Position numbers and translations under genes: made by a program
NCBI GenBank assembly: GCA_964020155.1
Contig: OZ026566.1
Coordinates: forward strand, 4,764,669-4,828,668
DNA length: 64,000 nt
Reading direction: 5' to 3'
DNA from: Chondrilla cf. caribensis
Lineage: Eukaryota; Porifera; Demospongiae; Chondrillida; Chondrillidae
Shown here: one piece after another, positions 48,661 to 61,789 of the stretch
How positions within the stretch are numbered: the first letter of the stretch is position 1
How the letters are laid out: every line of letters begins with the position of its first letter
The notes under the pieces: generated by a model
The model's input: only the letters and a program-made list of their open reading frames with translations
The model's database searches: none
What the model was told of the DNA's origin: nothing

Positions 48661-49817
48661 ATGGCCGTCTTCTCAGGAAGTTTGAGCTCTGGTAGAAGGT
48701 TTGCAGTCCGTGTGGTGGGGCGGCTATGTAGAGTGCGTCCCAGCCCTATCGATGTTGGCATAAGTCTTGGTTATCATGACTGTAGTTACGTTATAGTTCG
48801 AACGTTGTGGATGGTTTTAAAGAATTGGTTGGCAAGTGAGGGTGCTTTGAGTATCCAGGCGTTTTCTGGCTGAAATTTATGGATGCCTTTTCATATCCTG
48901 TAGTACTCCTTTAGTGAGGTTAAAGGGTGTGAGCGAAGAGACATCATGTAATATTCTTGTTAAGGCGGAGCAGCTAAACCCTGGTGGTTCCGTTAAGGAC
49001 AGGGCCGCTCTGTACCTCATCAAGGACGCTGAAGAAAGAGGTCAGAAACATTGACCGAAGTTTGAACCATGCAGTATTATTGTTCCAAAATTAATTGGAT
49101 AGGTTTGGTGAGGCCCGGTGGGACCATAGTGGAAGGGACAGCAGGCAACACAGGTCTGGTTTGTTATGCGTTCGTTTTCTTGTATTGTCGACGCTAGGGT
49201 TATATGTTGTTACATATCTCTAACCGATCTTCTGCTGTGCATAGGAATTGGTTTGGCACATCTATGCAATGCTATTGGCTATCAATGTGTGATTTTTATG
49301 CCAGACACACAATCTCAGGTTCGTCAACATCACTGGGTTATGACTCCTTTGTGGCTGAGTGCATTGTTTAATGTATACAGGAAAAAATAGATGCTCTACG
49401 TGTCCTAAGATTTGCAAGTTCTCTTTCAAATGCAGTTTGGACCAATCAGTTTGACAATACAGCTAACAGACTAGCTCATTATGAGACTACAGGCCCTGAA
49501 ATCTGGAAGCAAACAAGTATGCATGTGTGTATAATGGTGTGGGCATATGTACGTATGTGATCGTGTTATTGCCATCAATTGTAGATGGCAGAGTTGATGC
49601 TGTTACTTTTGGAACAGGAATGGGTGGAACACTTGCTGGTTTGTACTTCACATATCTACAAAGGAATTCCATATATCAAGTATCCATTGGTAGGTGTTGG
49701 TCTGTTCCTGAAAGAGAAGAATCCCCTAGTGCAAGTTGTCCTTGCTGATCCTCAGGTGAACATGACTGTGTTGTTGTGTTGTTGTGGTGTTTGTGTGTGT
49801 GTGTTTGTGTGTGTGTT

Positions 49818-49884
<67 letters not shown>

Positions 49885-50529
49885 GCAATGCATAAGTGTA
49901 CTCTACAACTACTTTTCTCATGGTAAACTGGAAAGAACAGAAGGATCCTCAATTACTGAAGGCATTGGTCAGGGAAGAGTGACTAACAATGTATCTGGTG
50001 CTCCTATAGATTCTGCTGTTATGATATCTGATGAAGAGGCTGTAACAATGGTGCGTGGCATAATATTAGTTGATTTGTTTATTTGTAAAGTCATGTAGTT
50101 GTCACTTTTTAGACATTTAGAATTCTCCACGAAGAAGGTTTCTTTGTGGGAGCATCATCCGGACTGAACGTTGCTGCTGCTGTTAAGGTTTGCTTAATGG
50201 TCTACACCTTGCTAGTATCATGGTAACACACACACATAATTTATAGGTTACAAGAACATTGGGGCCTGGCAAGACCATTGTCACTTGCTTGTGTGATTCA
50301 GGACAGGTCAGCAGTGTCCACTGAAGTAGTCGCGTTGTTGTGAACATATTTTTAACTCTCCAGAGGTACTTCTCCAAACTGTTTAGTAGGACAGTATTGA
50401 AGGACCGAGGTGAGAAGGTCACTAGGTGCATCCCTGTAGCTGGTATGTAAAATGTGATTGCTCTGCTCTTGCCTTCCTGCAGGTCTTCTCCAAACACTTC
50501 CAGAGAAATATCACAGTTCTTTGCATTGA
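48661..50529 (+). pseudogene. Cysteine-synthase-like copy B, decayed
   Basis: Nearly identical to copy A across exons and introns but with three lesions. First, 14 bp of the polypyrimidine tract before exon 2 are gone (near 48780). Second, a 146-bp deletion relative to copy A joins ...ALRVL directly to RFASS (near 49408), removing 23 codons and an intron while keeping frame. Third, a net 10-bp loss near 49890 removes the TTTCAG acceptor of the GSVLYNYF exon. The phosphate loop also reads GTGMGGT instead of GTGTGGT. Standard splicing cannot produce a full enzyme. A shortened or aberrant product is not excluded. Confidence 0.8.
49785..49882. repeat. (GT)n microsatellite, expanded relative to copy A
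   Basis: The GT tract is about twice as long as in copy A and sits directly against the deleted acceptor of copy B. Confidence 0.95.
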
Positions 50530-52309
50530 CAGTAATAAGAATTGAGAACTGTTGAATTTACCATTCTACTTATTAATAAAATACAAAAAGTTGATTCAGT
50601 CATATTATACCGCAGTTGAAATTTTTGCAAACATACGTAAGTGTTCCAAACTGATAAAGGTGACTGACATACTTTCATATTGAAACCTTTTGGCTTTGTA
50701 AAAGGTCAAATTCAACCACATGTGGGACAATCAGCATCTTGATTTTAACGCCTTAACATCAATACAGGACCCATCCCTTTTACACATTCACAGGAAATAC
50801 CCATTCCCTCTGTTCTAATCGACTGTCACTTAGGTTAAGTTGGGTTAACTTAAAACGGTAGTTAAAGCAGTAGTATGTGGGTGTAGCAATAGCTTTCACT
50901 CTTTCCAACCTTATGTTGTCCATAATTTGTTCAAGTATCAAAATACTGTATTATAATGATCACATTAACGAAATGAAGAAATTGTCGGATTTGTAATTCA
51001 TAAAAAAGTCACCCACTCAGGGTCAAAGACACCTATATATGGAGAGCTTTACAGGGACTTTCCACAGATACTGTGTACTTGCGTCATTCCACGAATGCAG
51101 AAGACACTATTATAGCTGGGAGGTCAGCCGCGAGTCCCAAAGCTCCCCCCTACGGTTCTTTGTAGAGAGTATGCGACTGACCACCAGGAAGTGAGCTATT
51201 TTTTTTCAGAGAAAAAAACCGTCCTTTTGAGGATTCGAACCCGCGACCTGGAGCCTAGAGTCGTGTCACCTGACCACCCCGCCACCGTGACTTATCTATT
51301 TTATTGTTATTATCTGCGCTATTTAAAGTTGCCCTCAATTTTCAATTCGGAGAATAGGCCACCCCCAGGCACTCGAATCACTTGATCGTCTCTAATAGGT
51401 TTAGAAGAACCTTCGGTGAAGATTTAAAGTTCGTTGAAGTCTTTGCGCTCAAATTCTAGCCCAAATCCTAATTGTCGGCGTTTTGAAATCGGCCATTTTG
51501 TTCGCACAATAGAAATAATATAAATTCACTGTAGTAGTTACGCGTAGGAATGCATATTATATGATGTTGCAGTATTTCCTAAATTCGAATCTACTCGAAG
51601 ATGGTGGAGCTACGTAGGTCGTAGCTACGGCAAGGGAGCTTTACAAAGTCTTCTGTTTCATACTATAAAACCCGAAGGTATGTAAAGTTTTCCTACATTC
51701 CAGACTGTATATGCATTATTGCTTTCCTGTGATAGAAACTTCGTCGGAGAATGCGCGAACACTGTAATGGACATAGCAGTATTCCTCTGCAAAGAGAAGA
51801 TATTACCAAATTGCATCTTCGAGGTGTGGTTGTGTAGGGTATGGGTTGAAGGTATATTAACTGATAGAATATGTTCACTTGCTTTGTGTTCAGTTTTGAA
51901 GTAGTGAAGATCATTCATGACAAGATACTGGACATGACTGGTAGTAATCAGTGAGTACATCATTATGTGATCCACTGTGATTATCGTACTCAAGTATTAC
52001 ATCTGCTCTCAGAGTACCACTTGTTCTGGTGGGAAACAAGACAGACCTCCACATGCAAAATTAATAGTTCTGTGTAGCACTGCAAACACACACATCAAAA
52101 TAGAACTATTGCCAGTACCTGTTTTACAATAATCTATTATCACAATGTCAACACAATAAGTTATGTTATGTATACCAAATCTAGCACACCGCATTATGCT
52201 ACAATGGGTCAGGTATTTAAAGACGTATCTCGTTGACTGGCACATGCCATTTTGTATTTCCCACCGGTGACATAGGTGTCAGTGACCCCCCTTTCCCTCT
52301 GACACCAGC
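50530..52309. repeat. 3' flank of duplicon B and upstream module of the next copy
   Basis: Matches the 3' flank of copy A to about 51640. It then continues into a segment shared only with 61120-61790 (from TTACAAAGTCTTC), and then the upstream module also found at 45130-45350. An open stretch near 51719-51904 (GECANTVMDIAVFLCKEKIL) is preserved in the third copy with one substitution, then shifts frame. Not recognised as a known protein. Confidence 0.8.
51229..51293 (-). ncRNA. tRNA-Leu-like module, copy 2
   Basis: Same A-box/B-box module as at 48119, with the B box unchanged. Confidence 0.6.
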
Positions 52310-52335
52310 ATGGCCGTCTTCTCAGGAAGTTTGAG
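52310..52335 (+). pseudogene. 5' stub of a third cysteine synthase copy, cut by satellite
   Basis: The ATG and first 26 bp (MAVFSGSL) match copy A exactly, then the sequence switches to the 346-bp satellite family at AATACGAATGCACAG. Confidence 0.85.
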
Positions 52336-53205
52336 AAATACGAATGCACAGACACACTCCTTGACCTAGTACAGTCCTTCTGATAACAAAAAGATGCATT
52401 TTGATGTCGACCAAAAATTTTCCCCACTGCCCATATGCCACATATAATAAAATGTATGTTCTTTTGTATGTTTATAAGTGTAATATGCCTTGTTGTGATG
52501 ACCTGAGCAATTGGACAATTCTTTGCTGGTCACCAAGGGCTAGCCAATGTCCGTGCTAAACTCACCAACACATTTTGGGAAGAATTGAGATTGTCCTGAG
52601 TGCGCTATAAGTCTCGTGGTGACAAGCAAAAAAATGTCATTGTTTTGGCTTGTCACCACGACCTCTCCTGTGTGCACGTAATGCATCATAGTTCTAATAC
52701 GAATGCACAGACACACTCCTGGACCTAGTACGGTCCTTCTGATAACAAGAAAGATGCATTTTAATGTCGACCAAATATTCTCCCCAGTGCCCATATACCA
52801 CATATAATAAAATGTATATACTTTTGTATGTATATAAGTGTAATATGGTGATGACCTGAGCAATTGGACATTTCTTTGCTGGTCACCAAGGGCTAGCCAG
52901 TGTCCATGCTAAACTCACCAACACAATTTCGTAAGAATTGAGATTGTCCTGAGTGCGCTATAAGCCTCGTGGTGACAAGCAAAAATGTCAATTTTTTTGA
53001 GTTGTCACCGCGGCCTCTCCTGTGTGCACGTGTTGCATCATAGTTTGAATCCGAATTCACAGACACACTCCTGGACCTAGTAGCTACCTTCTGATAGCAA
53101 AAAGATGCATTTTGATGTCGACCAAAATTTCCCCCTATTGCCAAAATATATACTTTGTATTTCGATTCATATATGAGTGTATTACGCCTTGTGGTGATCA
53201 CCTAA
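52336..53205. repeat. Satellite A (346-364-bp family), diverged leading units
   Basis: About 2.5 units of about 350-364 bp, including a CATATAATAAAATG variant segment absent from most of the main array. Hairpin arms GTGGTGACAAGC and GCTTGTCACCAC are present. The block ends at the GGTGATCACC palindrome. Confidence 0.9.
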
Positions 53206-54838
53206 GCATAGGAGAGAAAACTTTAAGCACCTTTTTGCATATCTCATGGGAGAAGGGGCGTGTCAACCTAATATTTTAGACAGACCTAGCTGGGGACGTG
53301 AGCTAACTTCTGAAACAATTCCCATCTCAATAGGTGACCCGTAACCCCAGCTACATTGGAAGGTGCTAAATATTTTTTCAATGTATGGGAGAGTATAGGA
53401 GAGAAAATGCTAAGCACCTTTTTGCATAGCTCATAGGGGAGGGTGTGTGTCAACTTGATATTTTAGACAGATCTAGCTGGGGACGTGAGCTAACTTCTGA
53501 AATAATTCCCATCTCAATAGGTGACCCGTAACCCCAGCTACATTGGAAGGTGCTTAATATTTTTTCAATGTATGGGAGAGTATAGGAGATAAAACGCTAA
53601 GCACCATTTTGCATAGCTGATGGGAGAAGGGGCGTGTCAAGTTGATATTTTAGACAGACCTAGCTGGGGATGTGAGCTAACTTCTGAAACAATTCCCATC
53701 TCAATAGGTGACCCGTAGCCCCAGCTACATTGGAAGGTGCTTAATATTTTTTCAATGTATGGGAGAGTATAGGAGAGAAAACTTTAAGCACCTTTTTGCA
53801 TAGCTCATAGGGGAGGGGGCGTGTCAAGTTGATATTTTAGACAGACCTAGCTAGGGACGTGAGCTAACTTCTGAAACAATTCCCATCTCAATAGGTGACC
53901 CGTAACCCCAGCTACATTGGAAGGTGCTTAATATTTTTTCAATGTATGGGAGAGTATAGGAGAGAAAATGCTAAGCACCTTTTTGCATAGCTCATAGGGG
54001 AGGGTGTGTGTCAACTTGATATATTAGACAGACCTAGCTGGGGATGTGAGCTAACTTCTGAAACAATTCCCATCTCAATAGGTGACCCGTAACCCCAGCT
54101 ACATTGGAAGGTGCTTAATATTTTTTCAATGTATGGGAGAGTATAGGAGATAAAATGCTAAGCACCTTTTTGCATAGCTCATAGGGGAGGGGGCGTGTCA
54201 AGTTGATATTTTAGACAGACCTAGCTGGGGATGTGAGCTAACTTCTGAAATAATTCCCATCTCAATAGGTGACCCGTAACCCCAGCTACATTGGAAGGTG
54301 CTAAATATTTTATCAATGTATGGGAGAGTATAGGAGAGAAAACGCTAAGCACCTTTTTGTATAGCTCATAGGGGAGGGGGCGTGTCAACTTGATATATTA
54401 TACAGACCTAGCAGGGGACGTGAGCTAACTTCTGAAACAATTCCCATCTCAATAGGTGACCCGTAACCCCAGCTACATTGGAAGGTGCTTAATATTTTTC
54501 AATGTATGGGAGAGTATAGGAGAGAAAATGCTAAGCACCTTTTTGCATAGCTCATAGGGGAGGGTGTGTGTCAACTTGATATATTAGACAGACCTAGCTG
54601 GGGATGTGAGCTAACTTCTGAAACAATTCCCATCTCAATAGGTGACCCGTAACCCCAGCTACATTGGAAGGTGCTTAATATTTTTCAATGTATGGGAGAG
54701 TATAGGAGATAAAATGCTAAGCACCTTTTTGCATAGCTCATTGGGGAGGGGGCGTGTCAACTTGATATTTTAGACAGACCTAGCTGGGGATGTGAGCTAA
54801 CTTCTGAAACAATTTGCATAGCTCATTGAGGAGGGGGC
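53206..54838. repeat. Satellite B (about 187-bp units), first array
   Basis: Close to nine head-to-tail units of about 187 bp. Recognisable landmarks are CTAAGCACCTTTTTGCATAG, TAGACAGACCTAGCTGGGG, TCAATAGGTGACCCGTAACC and GGAAGGTGCTTAATATTTTT. Inverted arms AAGGTGCTTA and TAAGCACCTT face each other across each unit boundary. No coding potential. Confidence 0.93.
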
Positions 54839-57800
54839 GTGTCAACTTGATGTCGACCAAAATCTCCCCCTAGTGCCAATATATATACTTTGTATTTAGA
54901 TTCATATATAAGTTTTCAACGCCTTGTGGTGATCACCTAAGCAATTTGAGATTTCTTTGCTGGTCACCAAGGACTACCTAGTGTCCATGCCTAACTCACC
55001 AACACAAGTTCGTAAGCATTCTGATTGTCCTGAGTGCGCTATAAGCCTCGTGGTGACAAGCAAAAAAATGTCAATTTTTGGTCTTGTCACCACGGCCTCT
55101 CCTGTGTGCACGTGATGCATCATAGCTGAAATCCGAATGCACAGACACACTCCTGGACCTGGTAGCTACCTTCTGATAGCAAAAGGTTGCATTTTGATGT
55201 GGACCAAAATTTCCCCCTATTGCCAATGTATATACTTTGTATGTAGATTCATATATGCGTGTATTACGCCTTGGGTGATCACCTAAGCAATTTGAGATTT
55301 CTTTGCTGGTCACCAAGGGCTACCTAGTGTCCATGCCTAACTCCCCAACACAATTTGGTAAGCATTCTGATTGTCCTGAGTGCGCTATAAGCCTCGTGGT
55401 GACAAGCCCAAAAAATGTCAATTTTTTGAGTTGTCACCACGGCCTCTCCTGTGTGCATGTGATGCATCATAGCTTAAATCCGAATGCACAGACACACTCC
55501 TGGACCTGGTAGCTACCTTCTGATAGCAAAAAGTTGCATTTTGATGTCGACCAAACTTTCCCCCTATTGCCAATATATATACTTTGTATGTAGATTCATA
55601 TATGCGTGTAATACGCCTTGTGGTGATCACCTAAGCAATTTGAGATTTCTTTGCTGGTCACCAAGGGCTACCTAGTGTCCATGCCTAACTCCCCAACACA
55701 ATTTGGTAAGCATTCTGATTGTCCTGAGTGCGCTATAAGCCTCGTGGTGACAAGCAAAAAAATGTCAATTTTTGGTCTTGTCACCACGGCCTCTCCTGTG
55801 TGCACGTGATGCATCACAGCTGAAATCCGAATGCACAGACACACTCCTGGACCTGGTAGCTACCTTCTGATAGCAAAAGGTTGCATTTTGATGTGGACCA
55901 AAATTTCCCCCTATTGCCAATGTATATACTTTGTATGTAGATTCATATATGCGTGTATTACGCCTTGGGTGATCACCTAAGCAATTTGAGATTTCTTTAC
56001 TGGTCACCAAGGGCTACCTAGTGTCCATGCCTAACTCACCAACACAATTTGGTAAGCATTCTGATTGTCCTGAGTGCGCTATAAGCCTCGTGGTGACAAG
56101 CCCAAAAAATGTCAATTTTTGGTCTTGTCACCACGGCCTCTCCTGTGTGCACGTGATGCATCATAGCTGAAATCCGAATGCACAGACACACTCCTGGACC
56201 TGGTAGCTACCTTCTGATAGCAAAAAGTTGCATTTTGATGTCGACCAAAATTTCCCCCTATTGCCAATATATATACTTTGTATGTAGATTCATATATGCG
56301 TGTATTACGCCTTGGTTGATCACCTAAGCAATTTGAGATTTCTTTGCTGGTCACTAAGGGCTCCCTAGTGTCCATGCCTAACTCACCAACACAATTTGGT
56401 AAGCATTCTGATTGTCCTGAGTGCGCTATAAGCCTCGTGGTGACAAGCAAAAAAATGTCAATTTTTGGTCTTGTCACCACGGCCTCTCCTGTGTGCACGT
56501 GATGCATCACAGCTGAAATCCGAATGCACAGACACACTCCTGGACCTGGTAGCTACCTTCTGATAGCAAAAAGGATGCATTTTGATGTTGACCAAAATTC
56601 CCCCCTATTGCCAATGTATATACTTTGAATGTAGATTCATATATGCGTGTATTACGCCTTGGGTGATCACCTAAGCAATTTGAGATTTCTTTACTGGTCA
56701 CCAAGGGCTACCTAGTGTCCATGCCTAACTCACCAACACAATTTGGTAAGCATTCTGATTGTCCTGAGTGCGCTATAAGCCTCGTGGTGACAAGCAAAAA
56801 AATGTCAATTTTTGGTCTTGTCACCACGGCCTCTCCTGTGTGCACGTGATGCATCATAGCTGAAATCCGAATGCACAGACACACTCCTGGACCTGGTAGC
56901 TACCTTCTGATAGCAAAAAGTTGCATTTTGATGTCGACCAAAATTTCCCCCTATTGCCAATGTATATACTTTGTATGTAGATTCATATATGCGTGTATTA
57001 CGCCTTGGGTGATCACCTAAGCAATTTGAGATTTCTTTACTGGTCACCAAGGGCTACCTAGTGTCCATGCCTAACTCACCAACACAATTTGGTAAGCATT
57101 CTGATTGTCCTGAGTGCGCTATAAGCCTTGTGGTGACAAGCAAAAAAATGTCAATTTTTGGTCTTGTCACCACGGCCTCTCCTGTGTGCACGTGATGCAT
57201 CATAGCTGAAATCCGAATGCACAGACACACTCCTGGACCTGGTAGCTACCTTCTGATAGCAAAAAGTTGCATTTTGATGTTGACCAAAATTCCCCCCTAT
57301 TGCCAATGTATATACTTTGAATGTAGATTCATATATGCGTGTATTACGCCTTGGGTGATCACCTAAGCAATTTGAGATTTCTTTGCTGGTCACCAAGGGC
57401 TACCTAGTGTCCATGCCTAACTCACCAACACAATTTGGTAAGCATTCTGATTGTCCTGAGTGCGCTATAAGCCTCGTGGTGACAAGCAAAAAAATGTCAA
57501 TTTTTGGTCTTGTCACCACGGCCTCTCCTGTGTGCACGTGATGCATCATAGCTGAAATCCGAATGCACAGACACACTCCTGGACCTGGTAGCTACCTTCT
57601 GATAGCAAAAAGTTGCATTTTGATGTCGACCAAAATTTCCCCCTATTGCCAATGTATATACTTTGTATGTAGATTCATATATGCGTGTATTACGCCTTGG
57701 GTGATCACCTAAGCAATTTGAGATTTCTTTACTGGTCACCAAGGGCTACCTAGTGTCCATGCCTAACTCACCAACACAATTTGGTAAGCATTCTGATTGT

Positions 57801-59712
57801 CCTGAGTGCGCTATAAGCCTTGTGGTGACAAGCAAAAAAATGTCAATTTTTGGTCTTGTCACCACGGCCTCTCCTGTGTGCACGTGATGCATCATAGCTG
57901 AAATCCGAATGCACAGACACACTCCTGGACCTGGTAGCTACCTTCTGATAGCAAAAAGTTGCATTTTGATGTTGACCAAAATTCCCCCCTATTGCCAATG
58001 TATATACTTTGAATGTAGATTCATATATGCGTGTATTACGCCTTGGGTGATCACCTAAGCAATTTGAGATTTCTTTGCTGGTCACCAAGGGCTACCTAGT
58101 GTCCATGCCTAACTCACCAACACAATTTGGTAAGCATTCTGATTGTCCTGAGTGCGCTATAAGCCTCGTGGTGACAAGCAAAAAAATGTCAATTTTTGGT
58201 CTTGTCACCACGGCCTCTCCTGTGTGCACGTGATGCATCATAGCTGAAATCCGAATGCACAGACACACTCCTGGACCTGGTAGCTACCTTCTGATAGCAA
58301 AAAGTTGCATTTTGATGTCGACCAAAATTTCCCCCTATTGCCAATGTATATACTTTGTATGTAGATTCATATATGCGTGTATTACGCCTTGGGTGATCAC
58401 CTAAGCAATTTGAGATTTCTTTACTGGTCACCAAGGGCTACCTAGTGTCCATGCCTAACTCACCAACACAATTTGGTAAGCATTCTGATTGTCCTGAGTG
58501 CGCTATAAGCCTCGTGGTGACAAGCCAAAAAATGTCAATTTTTTGAGTTGTCACCACGGCCTCTCCTGTGTGCACGTGATGCATCATAGCTTAAATCCAA
58601 ATGCACAGACACACTCCTGGACCTAGTAGCTACCTTCTGATAGCAAAAAGTTGCATTTTGATGTCGAACAAAATTTTCCCCCAGTGCCACATATAATAGA
58701 ATGTATATACTTTGTATGTACATTCATATATGCGTGTAATACACCTTGTGGTGATCACCTAAGCAATTTGAGATTTCTTTATTGGTCACCAAGGGCTACC
58801 CAGTGTCCATGCCAAACTCACTAACACAATTTCGTACGCATTCTGATTGACTAGAGTGTGTTATAAGCCTCGTGGTGACAAGCCAAAAAATGTCAATTTT
58901 TTGAGTTGTCACCACGGCCTCTCCTGTGTGCACGTGATGCATCATAGCTCAAATCCGATTGCACAGACACACTCCTGGACCTGGTAGCTACCTTCTGATA
59001 GCAAAATAGATGCATTTTGATGTCGAACAAAATTTTCCCCCAGTGCCACATATAATAGAATGTATATACTTTGTATGTACATTCATATATGCGTGTAATA
59101 CACTTTGTGGTGATCACCTAAGCAATTTGAGATTTCTTTTGTGGTCACCATGGGCTACCTAGTGTCCATGCCTAACTCTCCAACACAATTTCGTAAGCAT
59201 TCTGATTGTCCTGAGTGTGCTATAAGCCTCGTGGTGACAAGCCCATAAAATGTCAATTTTTTGAGTTGTCACCACAGCCTCTCCTGTGTGCACGTGATGC
59301 GTTAAAGCTCAAATCTGAGTGCACAGACACACTCCTGGACCTGGTAGCTACCTTCTGATAGCAAAAAGGATGCATTTTGATGTGGACCAAAATTTCCCCC
59401 CAGTGCCACATATAATAGAATGTATATACTTTGTATGTACATTCATATATGCGTGTAGTACACCTTGTGGTGATCACCTAAGCAATTTGAGATTTCTTTA
59501 TTGGTCACCAAGGGCTACCCAGTGTCCATACCAAACTCACCAACACAATTTCGTACGCATTCTGATTGTACTGAGTGCGCTATAAGCCTCGTGGTGACAA
59601 GCCCATAAAATGTCAATTTGTCGAGTTGTCACCACGGCCTCTCCTGTGTGCACGTGATGCATCATAGCTCAAATCCGAATTCACAGACACTCTCCTATAC
59701 ACTCCTGGACCT
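54839..59712. repeat. Satellite A main array with dimeric higher-order structure
   Basis: About 14 tandem units. Central units recur at exactly 346 bp (57050, 57396, 57742, 58088, 58434 as matching points). Alternate units share diagnostic sites: TTTGAATGTAG with GTTGACC versus TTTGTATGTAG with GTCGACC, which makes a 692-bp dimer. Outer units near 58535-59700 are about 358-360 bp. Every unit carries the GTGGTGACAAG/CTTGTCACCAC hairpin and most carry GGTGATCACC. Small ORFs in each unit come from repetition. Confidence 0.93.
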
Positions 59713-59949
59713 GTGATTCAGGACAGGTCAGCAGTGTCCACTGAAATAGTCAAATCATTGTGAACATATTTTTATCTCTCCAGAGGTACTTCTCCAAACT
59801 GTTTAGTAGGACAGTATTGAAGGACCGAGGTGAGAGGGTCACTAGGTGCATACCTGTAGCTGGTATGTAAAGTGTGAATGCTCTGCTCTTGCCTTCCTGC
59901 AGGTCTTCTCCAAACACTTCCAGAGAAATATCACAGTTCTTTGCATTGA
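59713..59949 (+). pseudogene. 3' stub of a cysteine synthase copy
   Basis: Starts within the TCLCDSGQ exon at TGTGATTCAGGACAG directly after satellite A, then has the [15 protein letters not shown] exon and the final [14 protein letters not shown] exon with stop. Splice sites are intact but all upstream exons are missing. Confidence 0.85.
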
Positions 59950-61789
59950 CAGTAACAAGAATTGAGAACTTTTGAATTTACCATTCTACTTATTAATAAA
60001 ATACAAAAAGTTGATTCAGTCATATTATACCGCAGTTGAAATTCTTGCAAACATACGTAAGTGTTCCAAACTGATAAAGGTGACTGACATACTTTCATTT
60101 TGAAACCTTTTGGCTTTGTAAAAATTAATATCAAATTTAACTACATGTGGGACAATCAGCATCTTGATTTTAACGCCGTAACATCAATACAGGACCCACC
60201 CCTTTTACACATTCACAGGAAATACCCATTCCCTCTGTTCTAATCGACTGTCACTTAGGTTAAGTTGGGTATACTTATTTAGGCCATAGATACTCGTTAT
60301 TGACAATTAAAATAAACACATAATTACATAATAAATATTAGTTAAAATGGTAGTACGTGGGTGTAGCAATAGCTTTCACTCTTTCCAACCTTATGTTGTT
60401 CATAATTTGTTCAAGTATCAAAATACTGTATTATAATGATCACATTAATGAAATGAAGAAATTTTCGGATTTGTAATTCATAAAAAAGTCACCCACTCAG
60501 GGTCAAAGACACCTATATATGTAGAGCTTTACAGGGACTTTCCACAGATACTGTGTACTTGCGTCATTCCACGAATGCAGAAGACACTATTATAGCTGGG
60601 AGGTCAGCCGCGAGTCCCAAAGCTCCCCCCTACGGTTCTTTGTAGAGAGTATGCGACTGACCACCAGGAAGTGAGCTATTTTTTTTCAGAGAAAAAAACC
60701 GTCCTTTTGAGGATTCGAACCCGCGACCTGGAGCCTAGAGTCGTGTCACCTGACCACCCCGCCACCGTGACTTATCTATTTTATTATTATTATCTGCGCT
60801 ATTTAAAGTTGCCCTCAATGTTCAATTCGGAGAATAGGCCACCCACAGGCACTCGAATCACTTGATCGTCTCTAATAGGTTTAGAAGAACCTTCGGTGAA
60901 GATTTAAAGTTCGTTGAAGTCTTTGCGCTCAAATTCTAGCCCAAATTCTAATTGTCGGCGTTTTGAAATCGGCCATTTTGTTCGCACAATAGAAATAATA
61001 TAAATTCACTGTAGTAGTTACGCGTAGGAATGCATATTATATGACGTTGCAGTATTTCCTAAATTCGAATCTACTCGAAGATGGTGGAGCTACGTAGGTC
61101 GTAGCTACGGCGAGGGAGCTTTACAAAGTCTTCAGTTTTTAATACTATAAAACCCGAGGGTATGTAAATTTTTCCTACATTCCAGACTGTATGTGTATTA
61201 TTGCTTTCCTGTGATAGAAACTTCGTCGGAGAATGCGCGAACACTGTAAGGGACATAGCAGTATTCCTCTGCAAAGAGAAGATATTACCAAATTGCATCT
61301 TCGAGGTGTGGTTGTGTAGGGTATGGGTTGAGGTATATTAACTGATAGAATATTTTCACTTGCTTTGTGTTCAGTTTTGAAGTAGTGAAGATCATTCATG
61401 ACAAGATACTGGACATGACCGGTAGTAACCAGTGGGTGCATCATTATGTGATCCACTGTGATTATCGTACTCAAGTATTACATCTGCTCTCAGAGTACCA
61501 CTTGTTCTGGTGGGAAACAAGACAGACCTCCACATGCAAAATTAATAGTTCTGTGTAGCACTGCAAACACACATATCAAAATAGAACTATTGCCAGTACC
61601 TGTTTTACAATAATCTATTATCACAATGTCAACGCAATAAGTATATTATGTATACCAAATCTAGCACACCGCATTATGCTACGATGGGTCAGGTATTTAG
61701 GTACGTATCTCGTCGACCGGCACACGCCATTTTGTATTTCCCACCGGTGACATAGGTGTCAGTGACCCCCCTTTCCCTCTGACACCAGC
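59950..61789. repeat. 3' flank of duplicon C and upstream module of the next copy
   Basis: Third copy of the flank that follows copies A and B, including the tRNA-Leu-like module, and of the upstream module ending GACACCAGC-ATG. No protein gene recognised. Confidence 0.85.
60709..60773 (-). ncRNA. tRNA-Leu-like module, copy 3
   Basis: Third copy of the A-box/B-box module. The B box is identical to the other two. Confidence 0.6.

Noticed and set aside
45130..52330. Long terminal repeats of a retroelement
   Set aside because: The repeated modules flank a cysteine synthase gene with introns. No reverse transcriptase, integrase or transposase coding was found.
54839..59712. Recurrent 81-residue minus-strand ORFs (MVTSKEISNCLGDHPRRNTR...) in satellite A
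   Set aside because: The unit is 346 bp, not a multiple of three, and the ORFs are copies of one repeat. Substitutions show no coding bias and flanking units carry stops, so this is not a gene family.
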